Below, in pieces: positions 35,246-44,057 of a DNA stretch of 64,000 nucleotides. The translations under genes were made by a program, and so were the position numbers. The stretch lies in NCBI RefSeq assembly GCF_002127325.2, contig NC_035433.2:127211695-127275694 (forward strand), given 5' to 3'. A model generated the notes under the pieces. The model was not told where the DNA came from and ran no database searches. It was given only the letters and a program-made list of their open reading frames with translations. The stretch is from Helianthus annuus (lineage: Eukaryota; Streptophyta; Magnoliopsida; Asterales; Asteraceae). Positions within the stretch are counted from its first letter, which is position 1. Every line of letters begins with the position of its first letter.

Positions 35246-35398
35246 TTTTGAGTTTTTCTGTTAGTTCATGTAGGATGTTAATCTTTTGAGTTTTTTTGTT
35301 AGGGCTTTGATCCTTTTCAAGAAATCTGATTTGGGTATGTTCTAATCTTTTTGTTTAAGGATTTTGTTGATTAAATTTAAGGGCTTTAGTTTCTGCAG

Positions 35399-35548
35399 AT
35401 CACTTATACTACCTTCAGATTGCTCATCTTACAGATTTTATCTTTTTGACACGGTATGCTTCTTCAAAAGAGCTATTGGACTATTTCTCCGGTGCGATTT
35501 TGTCAGGCTGTTCCAGTTTTGAGTGGCTGTTAAAACAAGTAATAAAGG
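35399..35548 (+). pseudogene. Unidentified exon-like piece, about 49 codons
   Basis: It begins after a ttctgcag acceptor and ends before a gtaagt donor. One frame is fully open and protein-like: HLYYLQIAHLTDFIFLTRYA, then SSKELLDYFSGAILSGCSSF and EWLLKQVIK. The mix of Leu-rich helices suggests a helical-repeat protein, but I cannot assign it. It is probably a further captured fragment. Confidence 0.45.
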
Positions 35549-35599
35549 GTAAGTATTCATCGTACAATTTCATGACTGGCCACTACCGACTGATAATAG

Positions 35600-36520
35600 A
35601 GAAATGATTAGTCTAAAGATGAATCTTTCTGTTGAAAGGATGAACCTTTTGTGGAAAAGATAAAATTATCATAGAAAAGATAAACCTTTTGTAGAAAAGA
35701 TGAATCTTTAATATAAAAGATGATTATTTTATAAAAAAGGAAGAATCTTTTATATAAAGCATGAATATTTTTTTAGAAAATATAGATAACTAGCTATTTC
35801 CAAACACGCAAGAAAAACAATGAACAAGAGCGTTAGATAGGTGATGCCCGCTCACTAAAATAAAGATGTTTGGTGTGCATTTCTGAAAGAAAAAAATGCG
35901 ACATAAAAAATTTATATCAGATAATCAGCTAGTAATTAAAAGGGACTATGAAAAATAGTGTTTGGATGTGCATGCTGTTTGATGTTCAAACAATAAGATG
36001 ATCGGATGACTGGTAAATAAAATTCTAATTATTTAAAAAAGTTAATAGATAAAACGATCAAAATGACGTTTTCCAGTCTCTAATTTAGGTTGAGAAAAGA
36101 GTAAATCAGTACTTTTATCTTATTCTTAGAAAAAACAATTCTGTTCCAGGTATCAACTAAATTCAAATAAAAAACGTTGCATATACTTTAGTGAAGGTCA
36201 AACTGTGATCAAGGTCAAAGTCAAGTTTCATGATAGAAGAACACAGTTTTTACACTCTACGGTTTGCATTTGATCTAAAGAACACAGTTTTTGCACTCTA
36301 CGGTTTGCATTTGAGCAACAGTATTTCCCCTTTGACCGTCATACGAACAAAGTACAGGCAAGATAAGGTAGTTAACAACTTAACAAGCTACTCTTTTTCT
36401 TTCTAATTTTACATTAACCACTAATCTCAAGATTCAAAAGATCAAAGTAACAAAATTTTGATGCAAGAATTTTCGGTCAGAAACTCATGAAGTTACCGTG
36501 AATTCAATCTTTTCTTGTAG
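35600..36520. other. H1 non-coding interval with short repeats
   Basis: Degenerate units of about 23 bp (aaaagatgaacctttt-like) lie at 35615-35770. A 41-bp direct duplication (aacacagtttttacactctacggtttgcatttga) lies at about 36239 and 36280. No gene is seen. Confidence 0.6.
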
Positions 36521-36641
36521 GAAGCCGGATTATGTATGCCGGTATATACATTCCGATGATGGAGATTTGGTAAAATACAACCTTTTGAGGTCTAATCTGG
36601 ATGAGGAGCGATGGGTATCTATCAAGGACACTGATCAATAA
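36521..36641 (+). pseudogene. Unidentified terminal exon-like piece, 39 codons to a stop
   Basis: After the acceptor cttgtag the frame reads KPDYVCRYIHSDDGDLVKYN, then LLRSNLDEERWVSIKDTDQ, and ends at TAA (36639-36641). It looks like the end of a soluble protein. The source gene is not recognised, and chance cannot be ruled out for so short a frame. Confidence 0.4.
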
Positions 36642-37069
36642 TTTGAATCGATTCAACTCTGGCATGTATCATTTTTAGTTGTTTATGTTGAGTAGGTTTC
36701 AATAAATAACTTTTTAAATTTGAGCATGAACTCAAGTACTTCAAAAATACTTTGGCTCTGTTTTCTTGGTTAAATTGTACTTTACTGACGTTATAGTCTA
36801 TCAAAATCCATTATTATTTTCCTTATGTTTCAAAATAATCATTAATAAAATATTTAAGACAGTAAGAATGCTTATAACCAACAGATTAATATGTCAATTT
36901 GTTTCTAGAATTTTAATTATGTGTTAATTATTAATAATTAGTATAAATAACTTTCTTGTGCATTGAAGTAATCGTGGAAATGATGTTATTCATGTGATTC
37001 AGTTGTGCTTTTGATGTAATGAGGTCGTATTAATAACAAATAATAATTAATATAACTAAGTTTCCCGAG

Positions 37070-37099
37070 TCCGGGAAGCAATCCCGGATAAAAACCTAG
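37070..37099 (+). terminator. H1 3' terminal hairpin and CTAG end
   Basis: The stems at 37070-37076 and 37082-37088 are perfectly complementary, the loop is agcaa, and CTAG lies at 37096-37099. In Helitrons this structure marks the end of rolling-circle transfer. Confidence 0.85.
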
Positions 37100-37274
37100 T
37101 AATATTATAAATGAGAAGGAGATTAAACTAAATATATTAAATTAATAATGTTTAGTAGGAGGGTTATCTATAATTAATTAGAAGAGATTAAACTAAAATA
37201 ATAATTATCTATAAGAGATGGCCTAATATGATGACAAGTGTCCATAAAGTGGTTTCTTTTATTATATAGTTAGA
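37100..37274 (-). mobile_element. Possible 5' end of a second Helitron (minus strand) hosting H1
   Basis: The reverse complement begins TCTAACTATATAATAAAAG and continues to GGACACTTGTCA. This resembles the H1 start TCTATTATATATAATAAATG...GGCACGTGTCA. If real, its body continues on the far side of H1 and its palindromic end is the array at 29345-29726. The link is inferred from termini only. Confidence 0.35.
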
Positions 37275-37317
37275 TTAGATTAGATTAGATTAGATTAGAT
37301 TAGATTAGATTAGATTA
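37271..37317. repeat. Pentanucleotide microsatellite (TAGAT)n, about nine units
   Basis: A perfect run of tagat units. It is not the plant telomere repeat TTTAGGG. Confidence 0.95.
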
Positions 37318-38099
37318 CAAACCAAGTCCAATAAATGCTTACGACGTACCTAACTTGATATACAAGTTAAACTCTAGTTAATTTTTTTTGAACGGTGATT
37401 TTTTTTAGTGACCCAATGTCACACCGCCTGATCGGCGGCCCTAGCCAAATTTGCCCAGACTTACGTTGTTTTAACCGGGCTTGCGCTGGGTTGGCCAGAC
37501 TTGGTTACGGCGTTCTAGCATTCTTTGTATGTCTCTGTCTCTAGCATTCTTTCATATCCCCTTTCTCGAGCATACGACAATTTGATGTACAAGAAGGAAA
37601 AATAAAAATGCACGTCTGAGTAAATTTTGTCCGTATTTGATTTTAGGGGCGTGTAGGATAATTAGTGGACCATAAGAAAATTAGGGATTATGTAGCATAA
37701 TCATGCATGTTATTCGACTAACATTTCATAAAACTTTTTCATCAATAACCAATACAAACATTTTCAAATTACTTATGATTTTCATTATCTTAAGTTCTCT
37801 CGAGTCATAGACATATTTCTTAAGTTCTCACGAGTCATAGACATTCTTTAAGACAAATAAAATCAACTTAAGTTCTCTCATATATGATGTTGCATATTTA
37901 ACACATGTTGACATGAAATTTGAAATAAAATCAACTTGTTCGATACATACAAATAAATTTGAACCACATAGACTGAATGTAGTGGCCAAGTGTGTATCGG
38001 TTTGACCATAGAAATTCAATTCGTGTGGTATACTATAATTTTTTTCCATGACATATTGAATATTTAATTTCACTAGTATTTTTAACCCACGCATTTACA
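37318..38099. other. Intergenic stretch without a gene
   Basis: It is mostly AT-rich, with a short GC-rich patch at 37424-37515. A 31-bp imperfect direct repeat (ttcttaagttctcacgagtc) lies at 37790-37850. No protein family is recognised in any frame. Confidence 0.6.
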
Positions 38100-39183
38100 T
38101 GTCCACCGTACTAATTCTATGCAAGCTTATCAATTGGATATTTCTATTAGTTGTTTTTTTTTATAAACTACATGGTCAAGCATGTACCTTTCAAAAAAAG
38201 AAAAAAAATGGTCAAGCACATGATCCATTTTCTATTTAAGTATTGTAATTGCTATAAATTAGATTATGAATGAAAAATATTAGTATTGAATTCTCTCTAA
38301 ATTGCTATTTGGCTTCCTTCTTAATTTCTTTGGCCAGCAATTGATTGTTGGAACCACAACAGTGGTATTAGAGCTACTGTGATCCACCCATGAATGGAAT
38401 GCTTTGATGGATCGAATCGAGTCGATGTTTTTTTGAGATGATTGGTCTTCTCAAAAAGGAGTCCAGAAGATGGGCAACCTCACCCATTTTTCTAAACCAC
38501 CACCAATTTTCGCTCATATACCACCATCACCCACTCCCAAACCATTGCCGACGACAGCAATCATAATACCAGCCACAAGATTCACCACCTTCGACCAACT
38601 TACAACCACCCTAGCCCTTAAACAACTTACAGCCCCAAAACCAGCTCTAAACACTGCACCACCACCCACTTCTGTTGTTGTACAACCACCAACACAAGTT
38701 TCTTCAGCCACACCGGCACCAAAAACCACCCTAAAACTGCAAACACCGCCTCCAAACAGGGCCTCTTCACCTTCTATATCAGCACCAAACCAAGGCACGT
38801 TACCACAATATGTTGCACCAAGAACCTTATCGTTACCGGAACCGGGTGCATCAAAAAATGCTGCAACACCAACAACATTTGCGGGCCACAATTTGATATC
38901 TCTAGTACAACCGACTTCCACCGCAAAGCGTGAGTGGCGACCATTATGGAGTCATGGTGAGACCGCTCTATATGTGATTGTCCAACTCGAATGGCGGCCA
39001 CTGTGGTCTATCCGAAGTTTCGCCTTGAGGACAAGGCGAGTTCGAGTAGGGTGGATTGTTACGTGTCCACCGTACTAATCCCATGCAAGCTTATCAATAG
39101 GATATTTCTATTAGTTGTTTTTTATAAACTATGTGGTCAAGCACGTGGTCCATGTTTCCTGTTTTATTTCCCAACTTTCAGTA
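38100..39183 (+). mobile_element. V: short chromovirus derivative with truncated 3' LTR
   Basis: The 5' LTR at 38100-38361 (262 bp, TGTCCACCG...CCACAACA) is followed by the primer site tggtattagagc at 38363-38374. A second copy of the LTR start occurs at 39064 and breaks off near 39183, where sequence of element U begins. The internal region is only about 700 bp: a proline-rich frame, then FRLEDKASSS, which resembles the tail found after the chromodomain of Ty3/gypsy polyproteins. Protease, polymerase and integrase are missing, so V is an internally deleted, non-autonomous form. Confidence 0.75.
38470..39078 (+). CDS. Proline/threonine-rich ORF of element V
   Basis: A 202-codon frame rich in Pro, Thr and Ala (MGNLTHFSKPPPIFAHIPPS at the start). 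Near its end are two copies of a short motif, REWRPLW and LEWRPLW. The frame +1 to it carries YPKFRLEDKASSS at about 39010-39055. Composition and position suggest the disordered N-terminal part of a gag fused by deletion to the tail of the polyprotein. It has no zinc knuckle. Whether it is translated is unknown. Elements U and the remnant at 48847 share the EWR-P-W and LEDKD signatures. Confidence 0.45.
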   Translation: MGNLTHFSKPPPIFAHIPPSPTPKPLPTTAIIIPATRFTTFDQLTTTLALKQLTAPKPALNTAPPPTSVVVQPPTQVSSATPAPKTTLKLQTPPPNRASSPSISAPNQGTLPQYVAPRTLSLPEPGASKNAATPTTFAGHNLISLVQPTSTAKREWRPLWSHGETALYVIVQLEWRPLWSIRSFALRTRRVRVGWIVTCPPY

Positions 39184-39186
39184 GTG

Positions 39187-39198
39187 GCTCTGATACCA
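39187..39198 (-). promoter_or_regulatory. Primer-binding site complement at edge of U-type LTR
   Basis: gctctgatacca lies two bases left of an LTR start at 39201. It marks this LTR as the 5' LTR of a minus-strand unit whose internal region has been lost and replaced by V sequence. Confidence 0.7.
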
Positions 39199-39200
39199 AT

Positions 39201-39535
39201 TGATGTGTACCAATCGGATTTGGGATAAATAATCCGTTCAGTGGATTAAGCGCAAAAGAAAGTAGAAAGAAGCAAGACTTTGAGATAACTCTCTTTTAAT
39301 ATTTTTCATTCACAATAAAACACTAAACACAAATACCTTTTTATAGGCTTACAAAATAAAGAGAATTAAACTACTATCACCACTAATCCCACTACTCGTT
39401 CTAACTTACCTATGTACGTGAAATAAGGACATGAATTACAAACAAAACAAAGGAAAATTGCATAACTAAAGGTGCGTGAAAATGAGTTTTGTGAGAACGT
39501 GCTAGGAGATCGTGGGGTCACATTGGTATGTATCA
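39201..39535 (-). mobile_element. U-type LTR, left copy (335 bp)
   Basis: It starts TGATGTGTACC and ends GGTATGTATCA in plus orientation. On its right is a polypurine-tract complement (ttcctccccgctc) plus a minus-strand reading ILEDKDSLSGEE. It therefore serves as the 3' LTR of U while also having a primer site on its left, the arrangement expected of tandem elements sharing an LTR. Confidence 0.65.
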
Positions 39536-39561
39536 TTCCTCCCCGCTCAAACTATCCTTGT

Positions 39562-40789
39562 CCTCAAGGATACAATGAGAAAGATGCTCGATAATAGGTC
39601 ATGACAGAGGCCACTCGGTTCTTCCGGTTGCATTGCGAGAAGTTATAACGACGAGCCATGGCAGACGCCACTCACGTTTCTTGGTTGAGGCTTCTTTCAA
39701 ATCTCTATTGTACAACTGCGACCCCCAGTTTAACGTAGGAGGCCTAAATACACCAGCCACAAACAATTGAGAAGGGTTTGGCAGGATAGGCATCGACATA
39801 GAAAAAATCACGGGTTCGGTTGCCGGGGCTAGTTTTGGTACAAACATCACTGGTAGTGCGCACTGTGAGGTTGGTTTTGGTGTAGATGAGGCGGTAGGAA
39901 GGGTGGCGTGTGGTAACAGGGTTGGTACCGGTTTTGTGTTTATTGCGGAAGTGGTTGTCGGCAATGTTTTAGAAACCGGTAAATACCGGCAGGTTATACC
40001 GGTATTACCGTTTCCAGATGTAAATCCGGTACGAAACACCCCGGTAAATAAGTGAAACGGCATAAGGTTTGTACCGGCGGTAAAATCCGGTATACCGGTT
40101 TGAAACGTAATATCGGCACCGGCACATGGTTATTCTAGTTTGAGTTGATACTTATTTTCAATATATATGTTACTGATCTTATGTAATTTGTATATATTAT
40201 GATTATTCGTAACTAAAAGTTCTTATTTAATATTGTATGAAACGAAAATAGTTGATGTATTCAATACTCAAATGGCTTAAACATATCGTACACTTTCATT
40301 TAAAAGAGCTTGTTGGAAAATTGAATGATTTTCGATTATCTTTTGGATTATTTTTTATTCTGGATTTACTTTTGGATCATCTTTTAATACGTAGTCATTC
40401 ATTTTTGGATTAACTTTTGAGTTGATGTTGTAATTTATGAAATTATAGAGTTAGCTAGTCAACCCGGTTGAACCGCTTGGTACAACCTGGTTCAACCGGT
40501 TGAACCATTTTTTAACCTAATCTGGTTTGATCTAAAAACTGGTTTTTAAAACATTGGTTGTCGGTGGTGGTTGTTTGGGTTTTGGATTGGCGATTGTCGT
40601 CGAGGTGGTGGCAGAAACGGGTGACGGGGTTGGTGGTGGTGGTTTGATGGTAGCTATTGGTGATGGTGAGGCAATAGCGGCTGACGGGGCGGGTGGTAGC
40701 AATCCAGGTTTGTTCTTGAGAAAATCAATGATCTCAACAATCACTGACTCGATTCGAACCAATGACTCGTTCCATTGTTGAGCATCCAT
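39562..40789 (-). pseudogene. Proline-rich ORF of element U, split by a hAT MITE
   Basis: It reads on the minus strand from the start codon at 40789 (MDAQQWNESLVRIESVIVEI) into a Pro/Ala/Thr-rich region that is cut at about 40557. It resumes after the MITE at about 39961 with LPTTTSAINTKPVPT and continues to KKREWRLPWL and TEWPLS, with a stop at 39599-39601. Past that stop the same frame reads ILEDKDSLSGEE before the LTR. The N-terminal helix is gag-like; no zinc knuckle or enzyme domain is present. It is the counterpart of the V frame. Confidence 0.55.
39962..40556. mobile_element. hAT-type MITE in the U ORF (595 bp)
   Basis: The terminal inverted repeats are CAATGTTTTAGAAACCGGT and, at the right end, the complement of CAATGTTTTAAAAACCAGT. 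The 8-bp target duplication gttgtcgg is exact (39954-39961 and 40557-40564). Length, TSD size and CA-starting termini fit hAT. No transposase is present. The interior has many ccggt/accgg pairs able to fold. Confidence 0.88.
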
Positions 40790-40806
40790 AAGAGTGGATC
40801 AAGACC

Positions 40807-40974
40807 ACTCTGATACCAATTGATACAAACCTAATCGTTACCCGGTTGATCCAAAGAAAATAGATCGAAGCTTGAAAGAAAATCAGAGAGAAACCAAGAC
40901 TTAATTTATATTTCATTCATATCTTATCTAATAAACTTGAGGCTTATATATAGCCTTATATTTAAAAACGTTAA
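40807..40974 (-). mobile_element. U-type LTR, second copy, left part, with primer site
   Basis: A primer-site complement (actctgatacca, 40807-40818) is followed by the LTR start TGATACAAACC at 40821. The LTR is interrupted at 40975 by Z and continues at 48714-48846. The two parts sum to about 287 bp. Confidence 0.65.
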
Positions 40975-41834
40975 TGAAGGGGTAAGGTCCCAAAAACCTC
41001 GCTTCAAGTACTTGGGACCATACCACAACCTCATCTTTCTAGACCTTCTTTAGACCTTGCGCGACCCCGCACTGGTCCTACAAAGAAAACTTAGAAGGAA
41101 AACAACAGGCAGCACCTGCGCGCCAAAAGGAAGGTAACGAATCCTTGCGCCAAACCCCATAACTAATAAGGATAAAAATCCTGCGAAGCACTCCCGTATA
41201 AATAATATCCAGACTTGGGTATTATTTACTTCATCGATGCCATACAGTAAGGAGTCACACAGGATTACAGCTATGCTTCTTCTAGAAGGCTCCATCGTGC
41301 ATCACCAGACGGTTATAACCGTCTGGCCACGTGTCATCATCCCAGGCTCTCTTGAAGTCACGATGATGGCACGGAATTGAAGAGAGATCTTCACTTGCCC
41401 ACTTTCCACGTGGCAATACCCCAGCCGTTGATCAAAGACCGCGATTCATGTGCTCTCACATTCGTTAAATGATTAACGGAGGGAAAAATAACCGCTTACG
41501 GAATTAACACTTTCCGTCAATATTTCACCAACAAGTTTTCCCGCCCGAACTTCGGCTATAAATAGAAGGATAATTCAGATATAATCTTCAAGTTACATTC
41601 ACTTCAGTTACACTTCTTCTTCTTCATAAAACCTGTACTTATTCTCACACCGGAGGGTGGTCACGGAAAGAACCCCCATTCTCCCCGTGGCGAGTCTAAC
41701 GGTGGTTGTTTTGCAGTTACTGTGAAGAGAATAAGACCTGTCACCCACGAACCGAACGAGGAGAAACCACCCCTTTTATGCAGAATCAGACCCCCTGATT
41801 AGTTGATTCCGGTCAATTAACCAGTGTTTCTTCA
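40975..41834 (+). mobile_element. Z 5' LTR (860 bp)
   Basis: It starts TGAAGGGGTAAGG and ends GTGTTTCTTCA. A TATA box (ctataaata) lies near 41553-41561, followed by a pyrimidine-rich leader. A hairpin-forming string, agacggttataaccgtctgg, lies at about 41308-41327. Confidence 0.88.
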
Positions 41835-41835
41835 T

Positions 41836-41847
41836 TGGCGCCCACCG
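41836..41847 (+). promoter_or_regulatory. Z primer-binding site
   Basis: tggcgcccaccg directly follows the 5' LTR. It differs from the initiator-Met site used by X, N2 and W, as is common in Tat-type elements. I have not assigned the tRNA. Confidence 0.65.
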
Positions 41848-41907
41848 ATTTCTTAGTTTCACTCACTTCTTCTCGTTTCGATTCACTTTTTCATCTTCGT
41901 TTTTCAA

Positions 41908-43523
41908 ATGGAAGAAACTCCGAGGAACCGTCAAACCGCCCCTCGGCCAAATTTCGCTCACAATACCCAAGTTGAAGGGATTGTGGAAGAGGCTTCAGAT
42001 GACAATGAAGTGCAGTACGCTGATAATCATCCAAATGACCCTGTCACTCCAGTGATGCAGCCTGAATTCCTATAAGCTGAATTCTACCTCCTGGGGAAAC
42101 CCCTATCTCCTGGTACGTCAGATCCCAAGGAGCGATAAATGCTGTATATGCACAACTCTGTGTACAAACTGCTCCTCCCACTCAATCACGAAGACCTGTA
42201 TCTCGTACCCGAGCACCATCAGTACCTCGTGGTTCTCATCATGATGCACCATCATGAGTTCAGGAAGAAGAAACAGAAGTTTACTCTAGATCTCCAGCGA
42301 GATCTAAGCATACTCACCCAGAAAATCGACGAAGAGAATATCACGATGAATCTCATTCTCACGAAACCAGTCAGTGTACTCCAGGTTCGGCCCACGACGG
42401 GACACCCACACCAATGAGTACGACAGAACATACCACGAAGGGGACAGTACAAGCGTGTTTAATCGGTTGCAACCAAACTACAAAAGTTGTAAACCTCGCG
42501 CAGTTTACAATCCTGAACCTGAACACGATTATAATCTGATCTACCACCCGGCGGAGGCAGCATAAAATTCCAAGTTCATCAGCGAAATTGCTTTGGCTCC
42601 CTTGGAGAAAGCAAAACTCCCATCCAATGTTGGCAAGTTTAATGGTATGACAGACCCAGATAACCATCTTCGGGTCTTCACTAGTACAGGATTGGTGGGA
42701 GGGTGGACTTTACCGACGTGGTGTCATCTGTTCATTCAAACTCTCACAGGCGTCGCGAGACTCTGGTTCGACAACCTGCCTGTTGGGAAGATAACATCAT
42801 GGGTAGACCTGGGATAAAAATTTTTAGTGCACTTCAGCCAGCAGAGGAGGTCTATCAGCGATACCGCAGATGTCATGAATATCTGGCGACGCGTTGATGA
42901 AAGTTTAGAAGATTTTATTACGCGTTACAACAATGAAGTACTCGAGATAGGAGATGTTCATGAGCACCTGATCAGAGCACAGTTTAAGTATGTCGTCCGA
43001 TGTGATGACATGATAAATGTCTTGTCCGGAACGAAGGGGCTACCAAAAAGCTGGGAGAAGCTGATGGCGGCAGCTAAGGTGTACGCCCAGACTGAGAAAA
43101 ACCTTAGCACTAACAGACCACCGCCGCCGCACAGTCGCCCAACAGACTTAGGCCCGAACAGCGGGAAAAAGTTTAAGAAGAATTGGCGTGACTCGAGTTC
43201 TGGAAATTATTCATATGAGGACGCGCGAGCTACCATCAACAAGCTCGTTGCGCAAAGAGAGACAAAACAAGAAAACAGAGAGAGGCAGTGGACTCCTCTG
43301 ACCAAAACCCCAGCAGAGGTGCTGAGCACCGAAGACTACTAATTCAAGGCACCCCCACCGATGAAGAATAAGCATGGCCAAGACCCAAATCAATACTGTG
43401 ACTATCACAAAGACAACGACCACACTACCAACAACTGTATCTTCGTCCGTACTAAAATCGAAAAGGCGCTCAAGAGCGGTGAGCTCACTCAGCTGTTGCA
43501 GAATGTGCGAAAAGAGATAAAAT
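41908..43523 (+). pseudogene. Z gag (Tat type), broken
   Basis: It starts MEETPRNRQTAPRPNF at 41908. A frameshift and several stops follow, for example near 42072, at 42562-42564, 42815-42817 and 43340-43342. The capsid core is recognisable: APLEKAKLPSNVGKFNGMTD, LTGVARLWFDNLP, HFSQQRRS, DESLEDFITRYNNE and a KVYAQTEK motif. A zinc-knuckle-like YCDYHKDNDHTTNNC lies near 43394-43440. These are the features of Tat/Ogre gag. It ends without joining a protease. Confidence 0.85.
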
Positions 43524-44057
43524 AAATTACTCGCGGCGAGGAGGGCCTGAGTAAAAAGGCGAAGAACTAAGCAGCATACTATAGCCTCCTCGCAGGTTGG
43601 TCAAGCTTCGTAGCTTATCAATTCGTGGCAAGGACTATAGTGTAAGTTAAGTTTCATGTAATTACCCTAATATAGACTTTGTACCATGGCCTCTGTGCCC
43701 TATCATTAATCAAAACAAAGTTTCTATTAAATCTGTGTTTATTACAAAGTGCATGCAATTCCTTTTGGTAAGCGCAAAAACATTATGGTAGATATAATAC
43801 AAGCCTCATGAACGGTCAGCGATCACACACATTGCGCAAGACCTTACGTTCACACATGAGCTTTATACCACCTTTATTCGCCTTACCTAATCCAAGCAAT
43901 TGTACTCATGCAAAATATTGTAAGCTAAAACACATATCATACTAATACTGGCGCACCCCATGCCTTAAAAATTACAAATATACACGACAGTGTACTAATT
44001 AAAGTTACTTGCGCGTCAACGCATTAACAAAACAGGGATCCACCCAAAACTTACAAA
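43524..44057. other. Z interval between gag and antisense gene
   Basis: About 530 bp with no coding frame of note and no polymerase remnant. This is where protease, reverse transcriptase, RNase H and integrase should start in a complete Tat element, so they have been cleanly lost. Confidence 0.6.

Larger units (their letters stand above)
32070..37099 (+). mobile_element. H1: non-autonomous Helitron carrying several gene fragments
   Basis: The 5' end is TCTATTATATATAATAAATG, preceded by A. The 3' end is a perfect 7-bp stem with 5-nt loop (tccggga-agcaa-tcccgga, 37070-37088), then taaaaac and CTAG, followed by T. These are the hallmark termini of plant Helitrons, which insert between A and T without target duplication. 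Inside are exons of alpha-mannosidase II, of PEP carboxykinase and at least two other exon-like pieces, all on the plus strand with introns kept, so genomic DNA was captured, not cDNA. No Rep/helicase is seen, so it would depend on an autonomous Helitron. Confidence 0.88.

Noticed and set aside
37271..37317. Telomere-like repeat
   Set aside because: The unit is TAGAT, not TTTAGGG; it is an ordinary microsatellite.
38514..38921. 135-codon Gly/Val-rich minus-strand frame
   Set aside because: It is the antisense shadow of the proline-rich V frame.
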